This document shows, piece after piece, positions 10,622 through 21,642 of a stretch of 64,000 bases of DNA (position 1 is the first letter of the stretch; every line of letters begins with the position of its first letter). The notes beneath the pieces were generated by a model. The model searched no databases and was not told the origin of the DNA. It worked only from the letters and a program-made list of their open reading frames with translations. The stretch spans positions 528,507-592,506 of the forward strand of contig NMRB01000163.1 in the NCBI GenBank assembly GCA_002633025.1, read 5' to 3'. Both the position numbers and the translations under genes were made by a program. Origin of the DNA: Notospermus geniculatus (lineage: Eukaryota > Nemertea > Pilidiophora > Heteronemertea > Lineidae).

Positions 10622-11270
10622 TGAAATGGTCCATGGACCATGTGCTCACTGGGTTGGACATAATAGTCTAATGACAGAGGGAGGTACATACATATCAGTT
10701 ATGAGCAATCTGGGTCAAGTCATTCCCAGAAAAGACTTTGATGATTTTTGGGTTATGCCACCTGGCGGCCATATTAGATGTCCGATCGGGCTGCAACTTC
10801 ACATGTACATAAAGGTCATCTGCAGGGGACCACATAGCACATTGGAGCGCTTTGGGTCAAGTCGTTCCTGAGTTACAGCACTTTGATGATTTTCGAGTTA
10901 CGCCACCTGGNNNNNNNNNNNNNNNNNNNNNNNNNNNNNNNNNNNNNNNNNNNNNNNNNNNNNNNNNNNNNNNNNNNNNNNNNNNNNNNNNNNNNNNNNN
11001 NNNNNNNNNNNNNNNNNNNNNNNNNNNNNNNNNNNNNNNNNNNNNNNNNGCCACCTGGTGGCCAAACTGAGAGTCGAATCGGACCGAAACTTGGTGTCGT
11101 GGGTCATCTGACCTAGGGGTATATATGTACCAAGTTTCAGATCAATAGCTCCAGCGGTTACGAAACGTGCCCTGCTAACGGACAACGACGACGGACGACG
11201 ACGACGACGACGGACGACGACGGACGACGGACGCTGCACCATCGTAATAGCTCACCCCAGTGAGCTAACG
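10622..11270. repeat. composite CGCCACCTGG repeat, copy 1 (with gap)
   Basis: Begins AATGGTCCATGGACCATGTG, carries repeated CGCCACCTGGCGGCCAT boxes, then a GACGACGG-rich tract (11180-11233) and a terminal hairpin TAGCTCACCCCAGTGAGCTA (11250-11269). The fuller copy is 29017-30074. Ns at 10911-11049 interrupt this copy. Confidence 0.8.
10911..11049. other. assembly gap (139 Ns)
   Basis: Both edges fall on the repeated CCACCTGG box, so the assembler probably stopped because of the internal repeat. The copy at 29017-30074 suggests several hundred bases may be missing. Confidence 0.95.
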
Positions 11271-12040
11271 AGAGAGGAAAAGGGGTGGCAAAGGACATCA
11301 CCTTAAGCGAGCAATTATTAAAACTGAGAAAAAAAATATCAACAGTACCTTCTAAGTACCACATGACATGCTTTTGTAGGCCTTTCCATTTGAGGGGAGC
11401 TAAAATGTGCATGCGCCTCGCAAACAATAGAATTTCTATTGTTTGTGAGGAGCATGCACATTTTAGCTTCCCTCAAACAGAAAGGCCTGCTTTTGAACAA
11501 TTCCACCTCACCTGGTGGTAAGTGAGTTGTGTACCACAATACGTTTCACAGAATAATGCACAGAAACTGACCACCAACTAAAGGTGAACTCAACTACAGT
11601 AACTCTCATAATCATGTTCTATATAGATAGGCCTCTTATGAGGGGCATGACGAGGACAAGCAAAATGGAGAACATACGGTTACTAAAAAAAACATCAGTA
11701 TAATCAAGATAAAGTGTTATACCTGACTCCTTGGAGACTAAAATGTAAGATAGAAACAAAATATTAGGCACATGAGGCCTTGTTTACAAGCAGATCCGTG
11801 GTTGTTGGGTTGATATCGATGGAGAAACCGGATTCAGAGGACATTCCAAGTTGTAATCTGTACCAGCTTCTACCTTTTCTCAAATAATTTTCACTAATTT
11901 TGGTCACATTTTACACATGGTTCAGCTGTTTCAATTTCTGCGTCAAAGATCAATTTCAAAATCCCTTGATTTTGGTGCTTTGTTGACAACAGGCATGTGT
12001 TTCAATCCCCAGGGAGGTTGTAGATAAGGGACGGCTTTTA
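11271..12040 (-). other. intron 7-8 sequence, mostly unremarkable
   Basis: A short inverted repeat lies at about 11380-11500 (AAATGTGCATGC... facing GCATGCACATTTTAG, with TCTATTG in the loop). I see nothing else in this stretch. Confidence 0.6.
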
Positions 12041-12284
12041 GGGCCATATTCTAGAAGCTCCCTTATTAATTCTAAGGTTTACCTTTCGCTATGGCCCGTA
12101 TTTTAGAATGCTCCTCAACGTAAAGGAGTTCCTCAAGGCTATTGTTCTCAACAGAACATGGCGTTGAGGAACTCCTAATACTTTGAGGAGCATTCTAAAA
12201 TACGGGCCCACATATTGTTTGCAAGGCAGAATACAAAAGCTTTAAGTGGACCTTAGAGTTTAGGAGGCTTCTAGAATACAGGCC
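12041..12284. mobile_element. GGGCCATATTCTAGAAG MITE, interrupted
   Basis: The outer ends GGGCCATATTCTAGAAGC and GCTTCTAGAATACAGGCC are inverted. A second element (12093-12208) is inserted inside. The uninterrupted relative is 47079-47196, in the opposite orientation. Confidence 0.85.
12093..12208. mobile_element. nested MITE (GGCCCGTATTTTAGAATG ends)
   Basis: A 116-bp near-palindrome with ends GGCCCGTATTTTAGAATG and CATTCTAAAATACGGGCC, inserted in the middle of the element 12041-12284. TAT occurs at both sides of the break when compared with the empty copy at 47079-47196. Confidence 0.85.
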
Positions 12285-12850
12285 ATAAACTTGCAAAACT
12301 GGGCAGGGAACATGGGTTTTTCTTCTTGGTATGTCAAAGCGCAGGACAGTACTGCCAGGAATTCAGCTAACAATTCACATCTCTGCCAAACATTCCCATT
12401 CTATGGAGGTATACCCTGAAGCCAGTAATGAAATAAACCTCCCCTTAAAGTGATACTTCCGAGCCTAACCGGTATATGTACCATCAACCCATTGTTCCCC
12501 ACATTAAGAACTTTAACATACATGTTCGCATCAATAATTCACGATTGCCCGTCCCAAGATGGGACGCTAACTCTAGCTAGCATCACACTCACGCTGAATC
12601 AGAATCTATTGATCCGTTCTAATACCGCCAAATGAGTAACTGTAACGGTTGAAATTTATGAGTAATTCAGTGTTCCACACTCCACTACGCAGCACTTGAT
12701 GGGCCTAGAACTCGCAAAGAACTCTGCTAGTGGAGTTGGAAACGGGTCCAATCCGCTGCTTTTTTAACCAGTTTACTAAACGACAACAACGGTGACCTCC
12801 AAAGCTCTCCCCTGACGATGAACTGGAAAATTCTTATTTCTCACCACCTA

Positions 12851-12996
12851 GGGCCGTATGCACCAACGAAGATTATCTTGAACTCAGGTTGAGCCACATC
12901 TTTTCAATTGTCCAGGTCTGCCAGGGTATGATGTGACAATGGAAACGTTGCGGCTCAACCTTAGTTCAAGATAATCTTCATTGGTGCATACGGCTC
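12851..12996. mobile_element. GGGCCGTATGCACCAA MITE, copy 1
   Basis: A 146-bp element with inverted ends GGGCCGTATGCACCAACGAA and TTGGTGCATACGGCTC, and arms AAGATTATCTTGAACTCAGG/GTTCAAGATAATCTTC. Its sister copy is 19853-20000. Confidence 0.85.
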
Positions 12997-13399
12997 CTGG
13001 GGTGAAAATTTTCCACTTCAACATATTTGACATGTCTGATAGCTTGCACTTGAATACCCCACCCTATTACTATCCTTCCATCCCCAACGAATATAAACTG
13101 ATTGGAGGGAAGAGGGTTAATTATGACTGGAGAACGGGTTTATTAGTTTGGACTCCCTCGAAAGAGGACTTGAAGTGTTCAGAGTGCACTTGCAAGTCTG
13201 ATATTAATTCATGCCTTTTTCCAATAGAATTTTTCATGATACAGGACATGGTTGGAGAAACCTAAGATTGGCTTCTTGCTCACAGCATTTTTCCAAGTTA
13301 CAAGGTAAAATGGGTAGCTACAACAGAAGACATGTTCAGAATTTTCGACGGCTAAGCGCAAGAAACAGAAGACATTCTTACCACGCAGGATATACCTAC

Positions 13400-13534
13400 C
13401 TGTGACAGGGCTTCCATACGCTGCTGGAGTTCAGCTTCAACAGTCGGCAGTGCTTCAGCTTTACGTAGTAACTGTTGGAGCCGTTGTTCTGTTAGCTCCA
13501 ACTTCTCTTGTAGAGTGCGCACCCTGTCTTCATT
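13400..13534 (-). CDS. PPFIA: liprin-alpha, window exon 7
   Basis: This exon encodes 45 residues, [20 protein letters not shown] and on to [15 protein letters not shown]. It matches vertebrate liprin-alpha TEDKNRQLQERLELAEQKLQ...EVEAELAQRVAALSK. The acceptor is CTTTCCAG before AAT and the donor is CAG then GTAGGT; both phases are 0. It continues the coiled coil from exon 6 and is bounded upstream by the minisatellite intron 13535-14417. Confidence 0.96.
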
Positions 13535-13554
13535 CTGGAAAGAGAACCACACGT

Positions 13555-14400
13555 CAGGTCAACCAAAGGGCCTCGTATGCTCTTTGATCATAGCAGCCAG
13601 GACCATGTAGGCTTACAACACGTCAGGTCAATCACTACGCCAGATAGGCTCTTTGATCACAGCACGTCAGGGCCATGTAGGCTACTATCACGTCAAGTCA
13701 ATCACTAGGCCACGTAGGCTCTTTGATCATAGCACGTCAGGGCCATGTAGGCTTACAACACGTCAGGTCAACCACTGGGCCTTGTAGGTTCGTTGATCAC
13801 AGCACGTCAGAGCCATGTAGGCTTACAGCACATCAGGTCACCCCCTGGGCCTCGTAGGTGCTTTGATCACAGCACTCAGGGCCATGTAGGCTTATATCAC
13901 CTGAAGTCAACCACTAGGCCAGATACATATGTAGGCTCTTTTATCATAGCATGTCAGGACCACGTTGGCTTATAGCACATCAAGTCAACCACAGGTCATA
14001 TATGCTCTTGATCACAGCACGTCAGGGCCATGTAGGCTTATAGCACGTCAAGTCAACCACTGGGCCACAGACTCTTTGATCAGAGCACGTCAGGGCCATG
14101 TAGGCTTTAGCACGTCAGGTCAACCACTGGGCCTCGTAGGCTCTTTGATCATACATGTAGCACGTCAGGTCAACCACTAGGCCAGATAGGCTCTTTGATC
14201 ATAGCATGTCAGGGCCACTTTGGATTATAGCACATCTGGTCAACTGATAGGCCATGTAGGCGCTTTCATCATAGCACATCAGGGCCACAGAACGTCAGGT
14301 CAACCACTAGGCCATGCAGACCCTTTGATCACAGCACGTCAGGGCCATGTAGGCTTACAGCACATCAAATCAACCAGTAGGCCTTGTAGGCTCTTTGATC
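13555..14400. repeat. 65-70 bp minisatellite filling intron 6-7
   Basis: About 13 units with the consensus elements GTCAACCACTGGGCC, GTAGGCTCTTTGATCA, CAGCACGTCAGGGCC and ATGTAGGCTTA. The array occupies nearly all of the 883-bp intron, leaving only about 20 bp at each end for splice signals. Open frames over it are periodic. Confidence 0.95.
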
Positions 14401-14417
14401 AGCAAGATAACACTTAC

Positions 14418-14564
14418 TGATTTCAGACTTGACTCCTTCATGGCGAGTTCAGATTCTAGTTTATCATTGAGGTCGTGTAATGAGGTGGATTCTCTCTGAG
14501 CATTCAGGTATCGTTTCTCTAAGGTAGCAATACGTTCCTCCTGATCCTCCTTCTGCGCATTGGA
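14418..14564 (-). CDS. PPFIA: liprin-alpha, window exon 6
   Basis: This exon encodes 49 residues, [20 protein letters not shown] and onward through [20 protein letters not shown] to KS. It corresponds to vertebrate [46 protein letters not shown]. The acceptor is CTTTTTCAG before TCC and the donor is TCA then GTAAGT; both phases are 0. The following intron is almost entirely a 65-70 bp minisatellite that starts only a few bases from this exon's donor. Confidence 0.96.
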
Positions 14565-14658
14565 CTGAAAAAGTAGAGAAAATCGTCAATTCACAGAGCT
14601 ACGTCCCTTTTCCAAGGTCAACCGCTGCAAAGCCCAGTCATTCAGGAAGGGCCCCTGC

Positions 14659-14818
14659 TAAAGCGGTCCATCCACGTACAATATTATTGCACAATATGGG
14701 GCCCAAAATGGGTGTCATGTGCTTCTGGCATAATGGATGGAAGAAAGATTGGAAAATAATATTGCCCATTTTGATCCTCATAATGTACAATAATATTGCA
14801 CATGGATAGGCCGCTTTA
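14659..14818. mobile_element. MITE with ATATTATTGCACAATATGGGG arms, uninterrupted copy
   Basis: Ends TAAAGCGGTCCATCC and GGATAGGCCGCTTTA; arms CAATATTATTGCAC and GTACAATAATATTGCAC. The copy at 50829-51226 carries an insertion, so this one serves as its empty site. Confidence 0.85.
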
Positions 14819-15242
14819 GTCAGCAAAACTGAATGACTCAGAGCAGCATGCGGTTTGTAAAGGTGGTCATGAGAGTTTTGAGACGTTCATTGCAAGGGTT
14901 GTATTACATGTGTATACTGAAACTGACCTCATACAGTGGTTGGTTTTTTCTTGTTTTTTTTCCCTCCCAATGTCATTACTGGGATCTGTATCAAAATGAC
15001 CCTACGTTCTCCTGCAGTCAACTGAGAGTACGGCAGAGATAGGTGTGGATGACCCAGAAAGATCAGATCACGATAACGCCGAGCTTTCTCACATGATTTC
15101 CTGAGGGACATTGTGTATTCTGGATCGGCCTCATCCACTAGAATACCATCTCAGCATTAGGACTAGGCTGATGAAGACAGAGTGAGGTGGGATTGCACAC
15201 CACTTCTACAGGGTGTGGCAAAGTAATGACTCTATAGCAGTA

Positions 15243-15950
15243 CGACTGTTTTATTGCCTTGTGTTTAGCTGCAGTATTATTCTCCTTTTGTCCTGGGAAA
15301 TTCATGCGTTGTTATCTGTCCTGGGACATTTATATAGCTGTTGTATTGTTCTCCTATTGTCCTGGGACATGTAGCTATTGTCCACAGACATTCATAGGTA
15401 ATGAATTATTCTCCTCTTCGTATATTGTTCTCCTGTAGCATTGTTCTTCATGCATTGTTCTCCGATAACAGTTGTATTGTTCCCCAATTGTCCTGGGACA
15501 TAGCTAATGTCCATAGACATTCATAGGTCTTGTATTGTTCCCATACTGCCCTGGGACATTTATCACTTTTGCAATGTTCCCTATTGTCTTGGGCTGTATT
15601 GTGGTCCACGGACATAGTTCTTCACATGACGTCATATTTCCATGACGTCACAATGCCGCCATATTGACCATCAAAATATCAAGCGACAACACGGCATGAA
15701 CACAGCGTCAACACACAGATCCTGATGTCAAAATGTCATGACGTGATAGTTTTGACGTCATTGCCAGTCATCTGAAGGCCAACATGGCCGATTCTTTGCA
15801 GTCACATTACCGTTGTGACGTCAGTGAAGAACCACTATAGCTGCTCCTGGGACATATGTCCCGGGACATTTCCAACCTCTATAACTGCCCCTGGGACATT
15901 TGTTCAGGGACGTTTCCAACTGTTGTATTATTGTGTTGTGTGGGGACATT
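15243..15950. repeat. degenerate TCCTGGGACATT minisatellite
   Basis: Irregular units of about 25-40 bp with TTGTTCTCCTATTGTCC and TGGGACATT(TATAG). The array is split by the element 15614-15838. Confidence 0.8.
15614..15838. mobile_element. MITE with TGACGTCA-rich ends, inside a minisatellite
   Basis: The ends ATAGTTCTTCACATGACGTC and GACGTCAGTGAAGAACCACTAT are inverted. The element interrupts the TCCTGGGACATT array. Several TGACGTCA (CRE-like) octamers occur in it, but as repeat content they are no evidence of regulation. Confidence 0.7.
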
Positions 15951-16053
15951 CCTTTTGTTGCACCTGTGTCTGACAATGTAACATATTAGTTGAGAGTACA
16001 GAATAACCAGACTCTCCACAGGCCAACAGGGCCTAAATCTACGGTTGACTTAC

Positions 16054-16275
16054 CTCCCTCAGATCTCGCTGTAATTTGACTATTTGTTCCTGCGACTTGA
16101 TTAAGTCCTTTTGAGCTTGCGTCAAACTGTCTTCCGTTTCTTTTAATTTATTAGTAAGTTCATTTATTTGTTTCCTAGTGCTAGTTAGTTCATTATTTTG
16201 TTTCTCTATCGTCTCTTGTAGTTCTATAACACGGTTGACCTCGCTGTCCGGGTCGATCGAGCCGTTTGATAATCT
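16054..16275 (-). CDS. PPFIA: liprin-alpha, window exon 5 (long coiled coil)
   Basis: This exon encodes 74 residues starting RLSNGSIDPDSEVNRVIELQ and ending DLIKSQEQIVKLQRDLRE. It aligns with vertebrate RSSDGSLSHEEDLAKVIELQ...DLIKSEEMNTKLQRDVRE. The acceptor is CTTTTCAG before AGA and the donor is GAG then GTAAGT; both phases are 0. It begins with a short Ser/Asp-rich entry and then runs as an uninterrupted charged coiled coil. Codon choice in the middle is AT-rich compared with the flanking exons, but nothing suggests transfer. Confidence 0.96.
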
Positions 16276-16446
16276 CTGAAAAGACAGAAAGGTGAAGGGG
16301 GTTTAGCGATCAGCATCTACACGCGTTATTTGGGATGAAAATACCAGCCGTTGAACGATTGAGAGTAAAAGATGTCCTCGTGCCTTTCTCCATTCACCTG
16401 TAAAATGAGATGTCATGGCACAATTTATCGTCAACGATGTTCGTAA

Positions 16447-17120
16447 AGCCTAGCGTACATCGCCCTTGCGACTGGAAGAGCAACTGATCCGATCAGTTGC
16501 TGGTGATGTACAGTTGGTGAATGTTAAGCCTAGGGTATCGCACTTGCAACTGGATACAGCTAGTGGCCATGGAACTACCTGGTGACTAGGAGGATCAAGC
16601 TGGAACTGGAGGCCACTGATCAGTCGCCAGAAACGGTCGATGTCTGCACCTTTGCCACTCACTGGAGCTGAGAATTTGCCAGTCTCCGTGAGTTGCACAT
16701 GTTCAACTTTCTAGCGACTCGTTGTATCCAGTTTCGTTCAGTCGCTGTGATGTACGCGAGCTTGCGACTGATCAGTGCCAGTTTCTGAACGAAACCTATT
16801 CCCATCGAGCCTCAATGCCCCAGAAGCTACATGTACAGTACAGATCACAACTGACATCCCTAAATTCGCGTAACTTACGCAACAACTCACGAGCTATGTT
16901 ACGCGTAACTTACGAGATCAGTTATGCGGTGAGTTACGTGAATTTCGCTAGCTACGCAGTGATTTACGAGACGAGTTACGCGATTTTGGCAAGTTACGCG
17001 AAACCAAAGCCATGAGTTACGCGTAACTTACGAGTAACTTACGCGAAGCCTTAGGGATGTCAATTGTGACCTGTACTGTACCTGAGTCGCTGCCACTCGC
17101 AAGTGCGATGTACATGGTCA
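16447..17120. mobile_element. GCCTAGCGTACATCGCCCTTG repeat complex
   Basis: Contains AAGCCTAGCGTACATCGCCC at 16447 and TTAAGCCTAGGGTATCGCAC at 16525, and many CTTGCGACTGG/CCAGTCGCAAG boxes. It is related to 24941-25397 (partly inverted) and to the 5'-end motif of 33424-33930 and 46032-46519. Boundaries are uncertain because it appears to be a mosaic. Confidence 0.6.
16836..17078. mobile_element. Tc1/mariner-like MITE, TA duplication
   Basis: A 243-bp element with a 25-bp TIR starting CAGTACAGATCACAACTGAC, against an inverted CAGTACAGGTCACAATTGAC at the right end. TA flanks both sides (16834-16835 and 17079-17080). Internal repeats of CGTAACTTACG are notable. The same host repeat without this insert occurs at about 25060-25130 (reverse orientation), the join being TA at 25093-25094. 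Confidence 0.9.
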
Positions 17121-17362
17121 GGACATGACGACTGATTGGATCCTCTTAGTTTTTCTGATAGGCTATATGCGTGCATGATCATGTCATCACATGATCGTGC
17201 AAGTGCTGACCAGTTTTCACAGGCCGACACCGTGATTTTAAAGCAATTACAACAGAAACGAGCCGGAAGGGGCTTAAAGAACATAGAATATCATCAGCTC
17301 AAAAGTCAGACCTTGTAACATGAACAAAGAAAGAATGAAATCATCAGATGTATAGAACCTAC

Positions 17363-17428
17363 CCGAACCCCCGAATACACTTCTGCTAATTTCTCCTTCA
17401 GGAAGTTCACCCTCCACGTCGTCTTCAT
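17363..17428 (-). other. possible alternative first exon of a short liprin-alpha
   Basis: On the minus strand an ATG at 17428 opens 22 codons (MKTTWRVNFL, then a charged amphipathic stretch ending GVR) followed by a donor, CGG then GTAGGT. The reading phase (0) matches the acceptor of exon 5, so the peptide would join directly to RLSNGSID. It cannot be a cassette exon after exon 4: the plausible AG upstream would put a TGA in frame. No similarity to known liprin N-termini was recognised. The phase match has a one-in-three chance of being accidental. Confidence 0.25.
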
Positions 17429-19852
17429 CCCGACGTCAGGATGTGTCCTGTTGTCGTTTTCATATATCGTAGCCATCATTCTGATCAAAATCACACTACT
17501 TACATGTATAACTCATGCAAGAAAAGGTATTAAGTATTGCTTTTCTAGCCCTGAACACGCTGCACTAACACATTTTATTCAACATCTCAGAACTGATCAA
17601 ATTTCCAACCCGTTTTTCCAGCAGAATTTGGTTGAACCAGGTCGACGGTGCCCAAATTTTCCTTCGAGTCTAGACACATCCTAAATCCAAAACTGCAAAC
17701 TGGTCACATCCTGAGCATATCTAGGACAGAATGATTCACAATCGGATCCTAGTTGTCAAATTTATGTTCAATATACGAGAAATCGTACACCCAGAATGAT
17801 ACCAAAATATCAAACTTGTCATATCCAACATGAACGGGAGAGAAGATTCGTTGGACTGAAGTTAGTGTGTGACATCTTCACTTGCGTAGACACCGGGAAC
17901 TCCCACCATGAATTAATCGTTCAACACTACAAAACTGAAACTCCAACGTCAACGACCACATCTAGGATCAGTAACTGCACAAGTAAAGTAAATACTGTCG
18001 GCATTAGACTGCAATACGGAAACGTTCCCCCACTTGTCCCAAGCGGGAATGGGCCGTATCAGTTTCAGCGGCAGGAGGAACGTCCACACAACCAGCAATA
18101 CTGGAGGAGGTCAGGGTCGCCAAGATACCAGATTCCAACCTCGACGGCCAAAATACGTACAATTTCAGTGTGGTACCATTGATTACCAAGGAAGTGTTGT
18201 TGAACTGAGTTTCTGACAAGACCATGCCTTGTATTTTTAAAGATTTCACAACTACATGTGGACAAAGCTGTGTCTAAATTCTAAAGGAAAAGCATTTAAC
18301 TCATCTGCTCCCAAGTTTGAGCAGACAGAACCTTCTGTTCTGCTGAAATTTTCTAAAATCCATGACAATGAATCGGAAAGATTTTGAAGAAACATTCTTC
18401 AGATGGTTGATAGGAACAATTGTACTTCAGATATTTTTCAATTAGTTCCATAGGATGCGAGAAAATTTTTGTCAGAAGATGCCGTCTGCTGGATTCTGGG
18501 GGTGGATGAGTTAAGAACCATGCTGCCTGATGGATCCTACAAGAACTTGTGCCACTTCGACACTATATACAGCTGACTATCCCAAAATTCTTATTTACTT
18601 GTCCGTTCACCAATGGCCAAAAGGCCACAGTGAAAAAAGAAAGTCTGAAATGCAGTTTGTGTACATGTAATATCCAAAAGCACCACGGAATAATTCCCTG
18701 AAGAGATCGAAAACAAGTCCAGGAAGCGACGACGTCTAGCAGACTGATGTTATCAAAATGAAGCACCACACATCAGACTCGCATCCCAAATATCAGTTTT
18801 ATTGCACTAGAAACAGCAGTGGAAAACTCTCGTAAGTTTCCATTTGCGCGTTTACCGAAATACAGCGCCGATGGGAACGGGAACTCCTCTACAGATCTTG
18901 TAGATGAGTCCGGGAAACTAAAGCAACAAGTATATGAAATACAGCGCGTTCACTTAATACAGTACACAACAGATCAATACAGACGAGTTGTACACATATA
19001 CGGAAAGTGTACTAATAACAACATACCAGTTTCATGAGCTTCAGACAGGCAAACAAAGTCAATACCAACAAAAATGCTAATAGATATTTTTGCCGTGAAG
19101 TTTTCGTGGTGTGTTCACAGAAGCGTCGAAACTTAATACATGGCTGGAAATTTCACACTCAACGAAGATTACGTGGGCGTGAATTGTAGATTAGTGTCAG
19201 TTGGGTGCAGTGCGATGTTTTGGTTCATTACGGGGTGGTCCTGTGTTCAACCCCTCCATAAATACCAATTTAGGGATGAACATTATTATCAATCACCTCT
19301 TCGCCTGATACTAAACCAGGGCATGCATTAGCCAGTAGTACGGACAATATAGTTGCCGTGAACAGCCATATCCACGGCGAAAAATTACCGAATTCATGAA
19401 TAATGCACACTCAATTGACCAAATGGGTCCCTTCGCTCTTGTAAATGGCCCTAGTGATGTCTCACGTTCGACTTATGGGGAACTGCACAACAGATATGAT
19501 GTCCCAGCAAGGTCAACATGCCAGTTGGTCCACTCATCCCAGATAATGAGAACGGACTTTATCTTTGAGGCCATGACGGCCGGCAGCTGATGTTTGGCCT
19601 TGTTCATCATCATCATCATCATATCATTACCGGCGTCGTACCACTCAGGTACATGGGACCACGGCTTGTAGTCCCATCCGACGGACCCTCAATTTTTGTC
19701 ACAATTTTGTTTCACAATTATATGCCTTCGCCCGGAGTCGTTGTTGGAGCATTCTAATTAGCACTATGTACAGGGTATCTTGCAAAGGATTAGACCCACC
19801 ATTGTAGCCAATGAACATAGAAGCGACACAATATCGTCCACTGAGACATGAT

Positions 19853-20000
19853 GGGCCGTATGCACCAAACGAAGATTATCTTGAACTCAGGTTGAGCCGC
19901 AACTGTTCAATTGTTCAGGTTTGCCAGGGAATGATGTGACAATGGAAAAGATGTGGCTCAACCTGAGTTTAAGATAATCTTTGCTTGGTGCATACGGCCC
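19853..20000. mobile_element. GGGCCGTATGCACCAA MITE, copy 2
   Basis: A 148-bp element with ends GGGCCGTATGCACCAA and TTGGTGCATACGGCCC, flanked by a GAT triplet on each side (19850-19852 and 20001-20003). The 3-bp duplication suits a Harbinger-like family. Confidence 0.9.
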
Positions 20001-20167
20001 GATATCTCATAGAATGGATTAGTCTCGCCGTGGTCGGAATGGTGACATGGATATCTCAACACCTGTCACATAACAGGTTACAGGTTCATTTCCCCTCTGT
20101 TCCATTCTTCATGAAGCCCAGATTTTTGCCATGGCTCTGGTTTCCTCCTGCATTTACTAGCCCCGGT

Positions 20168-20462
20168 GCCTCGGTGGCGTAGTGGTTCGGGTCTTCGACT
20201 AGCAGTCAGAGGGACCCGGGTTCGAATCCCGCTGTGGCGTGAGACTTTGGGAAGTCTCTTTGCCATACTGGCCTCTCTCCACTGAGGTGTATAAATGGGT
20301 ACTACCGGTCGGAAATGCTCAGATTGTAGCGCTGAATGAGCAGCTCATTTGAGTTCTACTGAAAGGTTTCAGGATAAAAAGATAGACTGGGGTTAAAGTG
20401 TAAAGTTGGATGACACCTCTACCGTTGTTGATATCGGAATATAAACCCAAACTTTAACTTTA
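20168..20462 (+). repeat. tRNA-derived SINE, family A
   Basis: The head has RNA polymerase III boxes: A-like GTGGCGTAGTGGTTCG and B box GGGTTCGAATCCC. The body contains GAGACTTTGGGAAGTCTC and ATAAATGGGTAC, and the 3' end is TTTAACTTTAAA. A second copy is at 59680-59953. It is not a functional tRNA gene, because acceptor-stem pairing is absent. Confidence 0.85.
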
Positions 20463-21054
20463 AAACGTCACCCAATGTAGTCTGCCTACCGAGCTGACAA
20501 ACCTTTGTTTCATGTTGGACTACTGATCCAATACAGATGTTCCCAGCAGAAAAGGGTGAGATTACTTCTGACCCGTACTGTACATGAACTAAATTTCTGA
20601 CCACTTCAAAAGGAGCCATTACGCACACTCAATCTATGACCAGGACTGTACAACCGGCATGTCATCTTTGTGAGTTTCTCTTCTGTCTATAGGAATCAAT
20701 ACGACGTTGAATGGTACCATACGCAAAATGTACAAGACAAACTGGCTGAAATCAACATGAAGAGAAAAGATACAACTGGGAAATCATCCAAGTTATGACA
20801 TGTTTATCGCTGGAGGCTGCATTGTTTTTGTCTTTCATGGTTTGCATAACCACTTCTTGAGAATACCACTTATTTTAGACTTATACTAGAATTCGCCATA
20901 GGCTCAAGGAGTCCGCAAATGGACCCAAGAGATTGGAACGTTCTCTGTGTGGTTCTTACATGACCATCGAGGTGGCAGCACGATATAAGCCAAGGAGGCG
21001 TGATGGAGAAGTAGCTTGCATCTGGTATTAGAAATCAGATGACCCTAAAAGGTT

Positions 21055-21187
21055 CTTGGACAAACGTACCCGGACAAAACGTACCCAGACAAAACGTACC
21101 TATGACAAAAGGTACCCGGACAAAACGTACTGGACAAAAGATGCCCGGACAAAGCGTACCTATGACAAAAGGTACCTGGACAAAACA
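21055..21187. repeat. CCGGACAAAACGTA tandem repeat
   Basis: About nine units of 13-16 bp, CCGGACAAAACGTAC with ATGACAAAAGGTAC variants. The start of the open frame at 21056-21514 is this repeat read as KRTRTKRT-like peptides. Confidence 0.9.
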
Positions 21188-21276
21188 GGAGCCTGGGAAG
21201 TAGTAGATGGTATAAGTACTCTGTCAGATAGGTGCAAGGGAAACATCTTGAGAGAAATAGACGATTCTCGAATTTG

Positions 21277-21472
21277 CAGATCTGCGCACTTCTGCCAAAA
21301 TCTCAACAAGAACCTCGATCTGAAACCGGCTGACGCGACGCCATCCATGATTCAGCAATGGTTGAGTCTGACGCAATGTCTTCAATGTCACTGTCGTGAG
21401 GTTGTCTGCGTTACGTCATTCAGTTTCAGACCGAGGTTGCGGTTGAGATTTCGGCGGAAGTGCGCAGGTCTT
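21277..21472. repeat. inverted repeat next to exon 4
   Basis: Arms about 21277-21335 (GATCTGCGCACTTCTGCC ...) and 21412-21472 (... GGCGGAAGTGCGCAGGTC) pair across a 75-bp loop. It is likely a MITE; the outer borders were not resolved. Confidence 0.65.
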
Positions 21473-21642
21473 TGTCGTTTACGTCAATTTGAGAACGGTG
21501 TATTCTATCCCTGATTGGACCTATTCGTCATGTACTGCAACAGAGAGCAACTCTCTTCAACTGCGATTTTTTTCTGGGCACGCCAGTTTCCTCCACCTCT
21601 ACAGTGCCGTAGGGACTTCGGTAAAATCGTCATAAAACTTAC

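Larger units (their letters stand above)
16276..21642 (-). other. liprin-alpha intron 4-5
   Basis: A 5.4-kb intron. It contains the repeat complex 16447-17290 with a Tc1/mariner-like insert, the speculative exon 17363-17428, the MITE 19853-20000, the SINE 20168-20462 and the array 21055-21187. I see nothing recognisable in 17430-19850 or 20465-21050. Confidence 0.8.

Noticed and set aside
13555-14400. CRISPR-like regular repeats
   Set aside because: Units are 65-70 bp without unique spacers, in an animal intron. It is a minisatellite.
15630-15830. TGACGTCA octamers as a CREB-responsive enhancer
   Set aside because: They lie in the arms of a MITE inserted in a minisatellite and are explained by the element's sequence.
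21056-21514. 152-codon open frame rich in KRT repeats
   Set aside because: The start is the CCGGACAAAACGTA array and the rest is an inverted repeat. No family resemblance.
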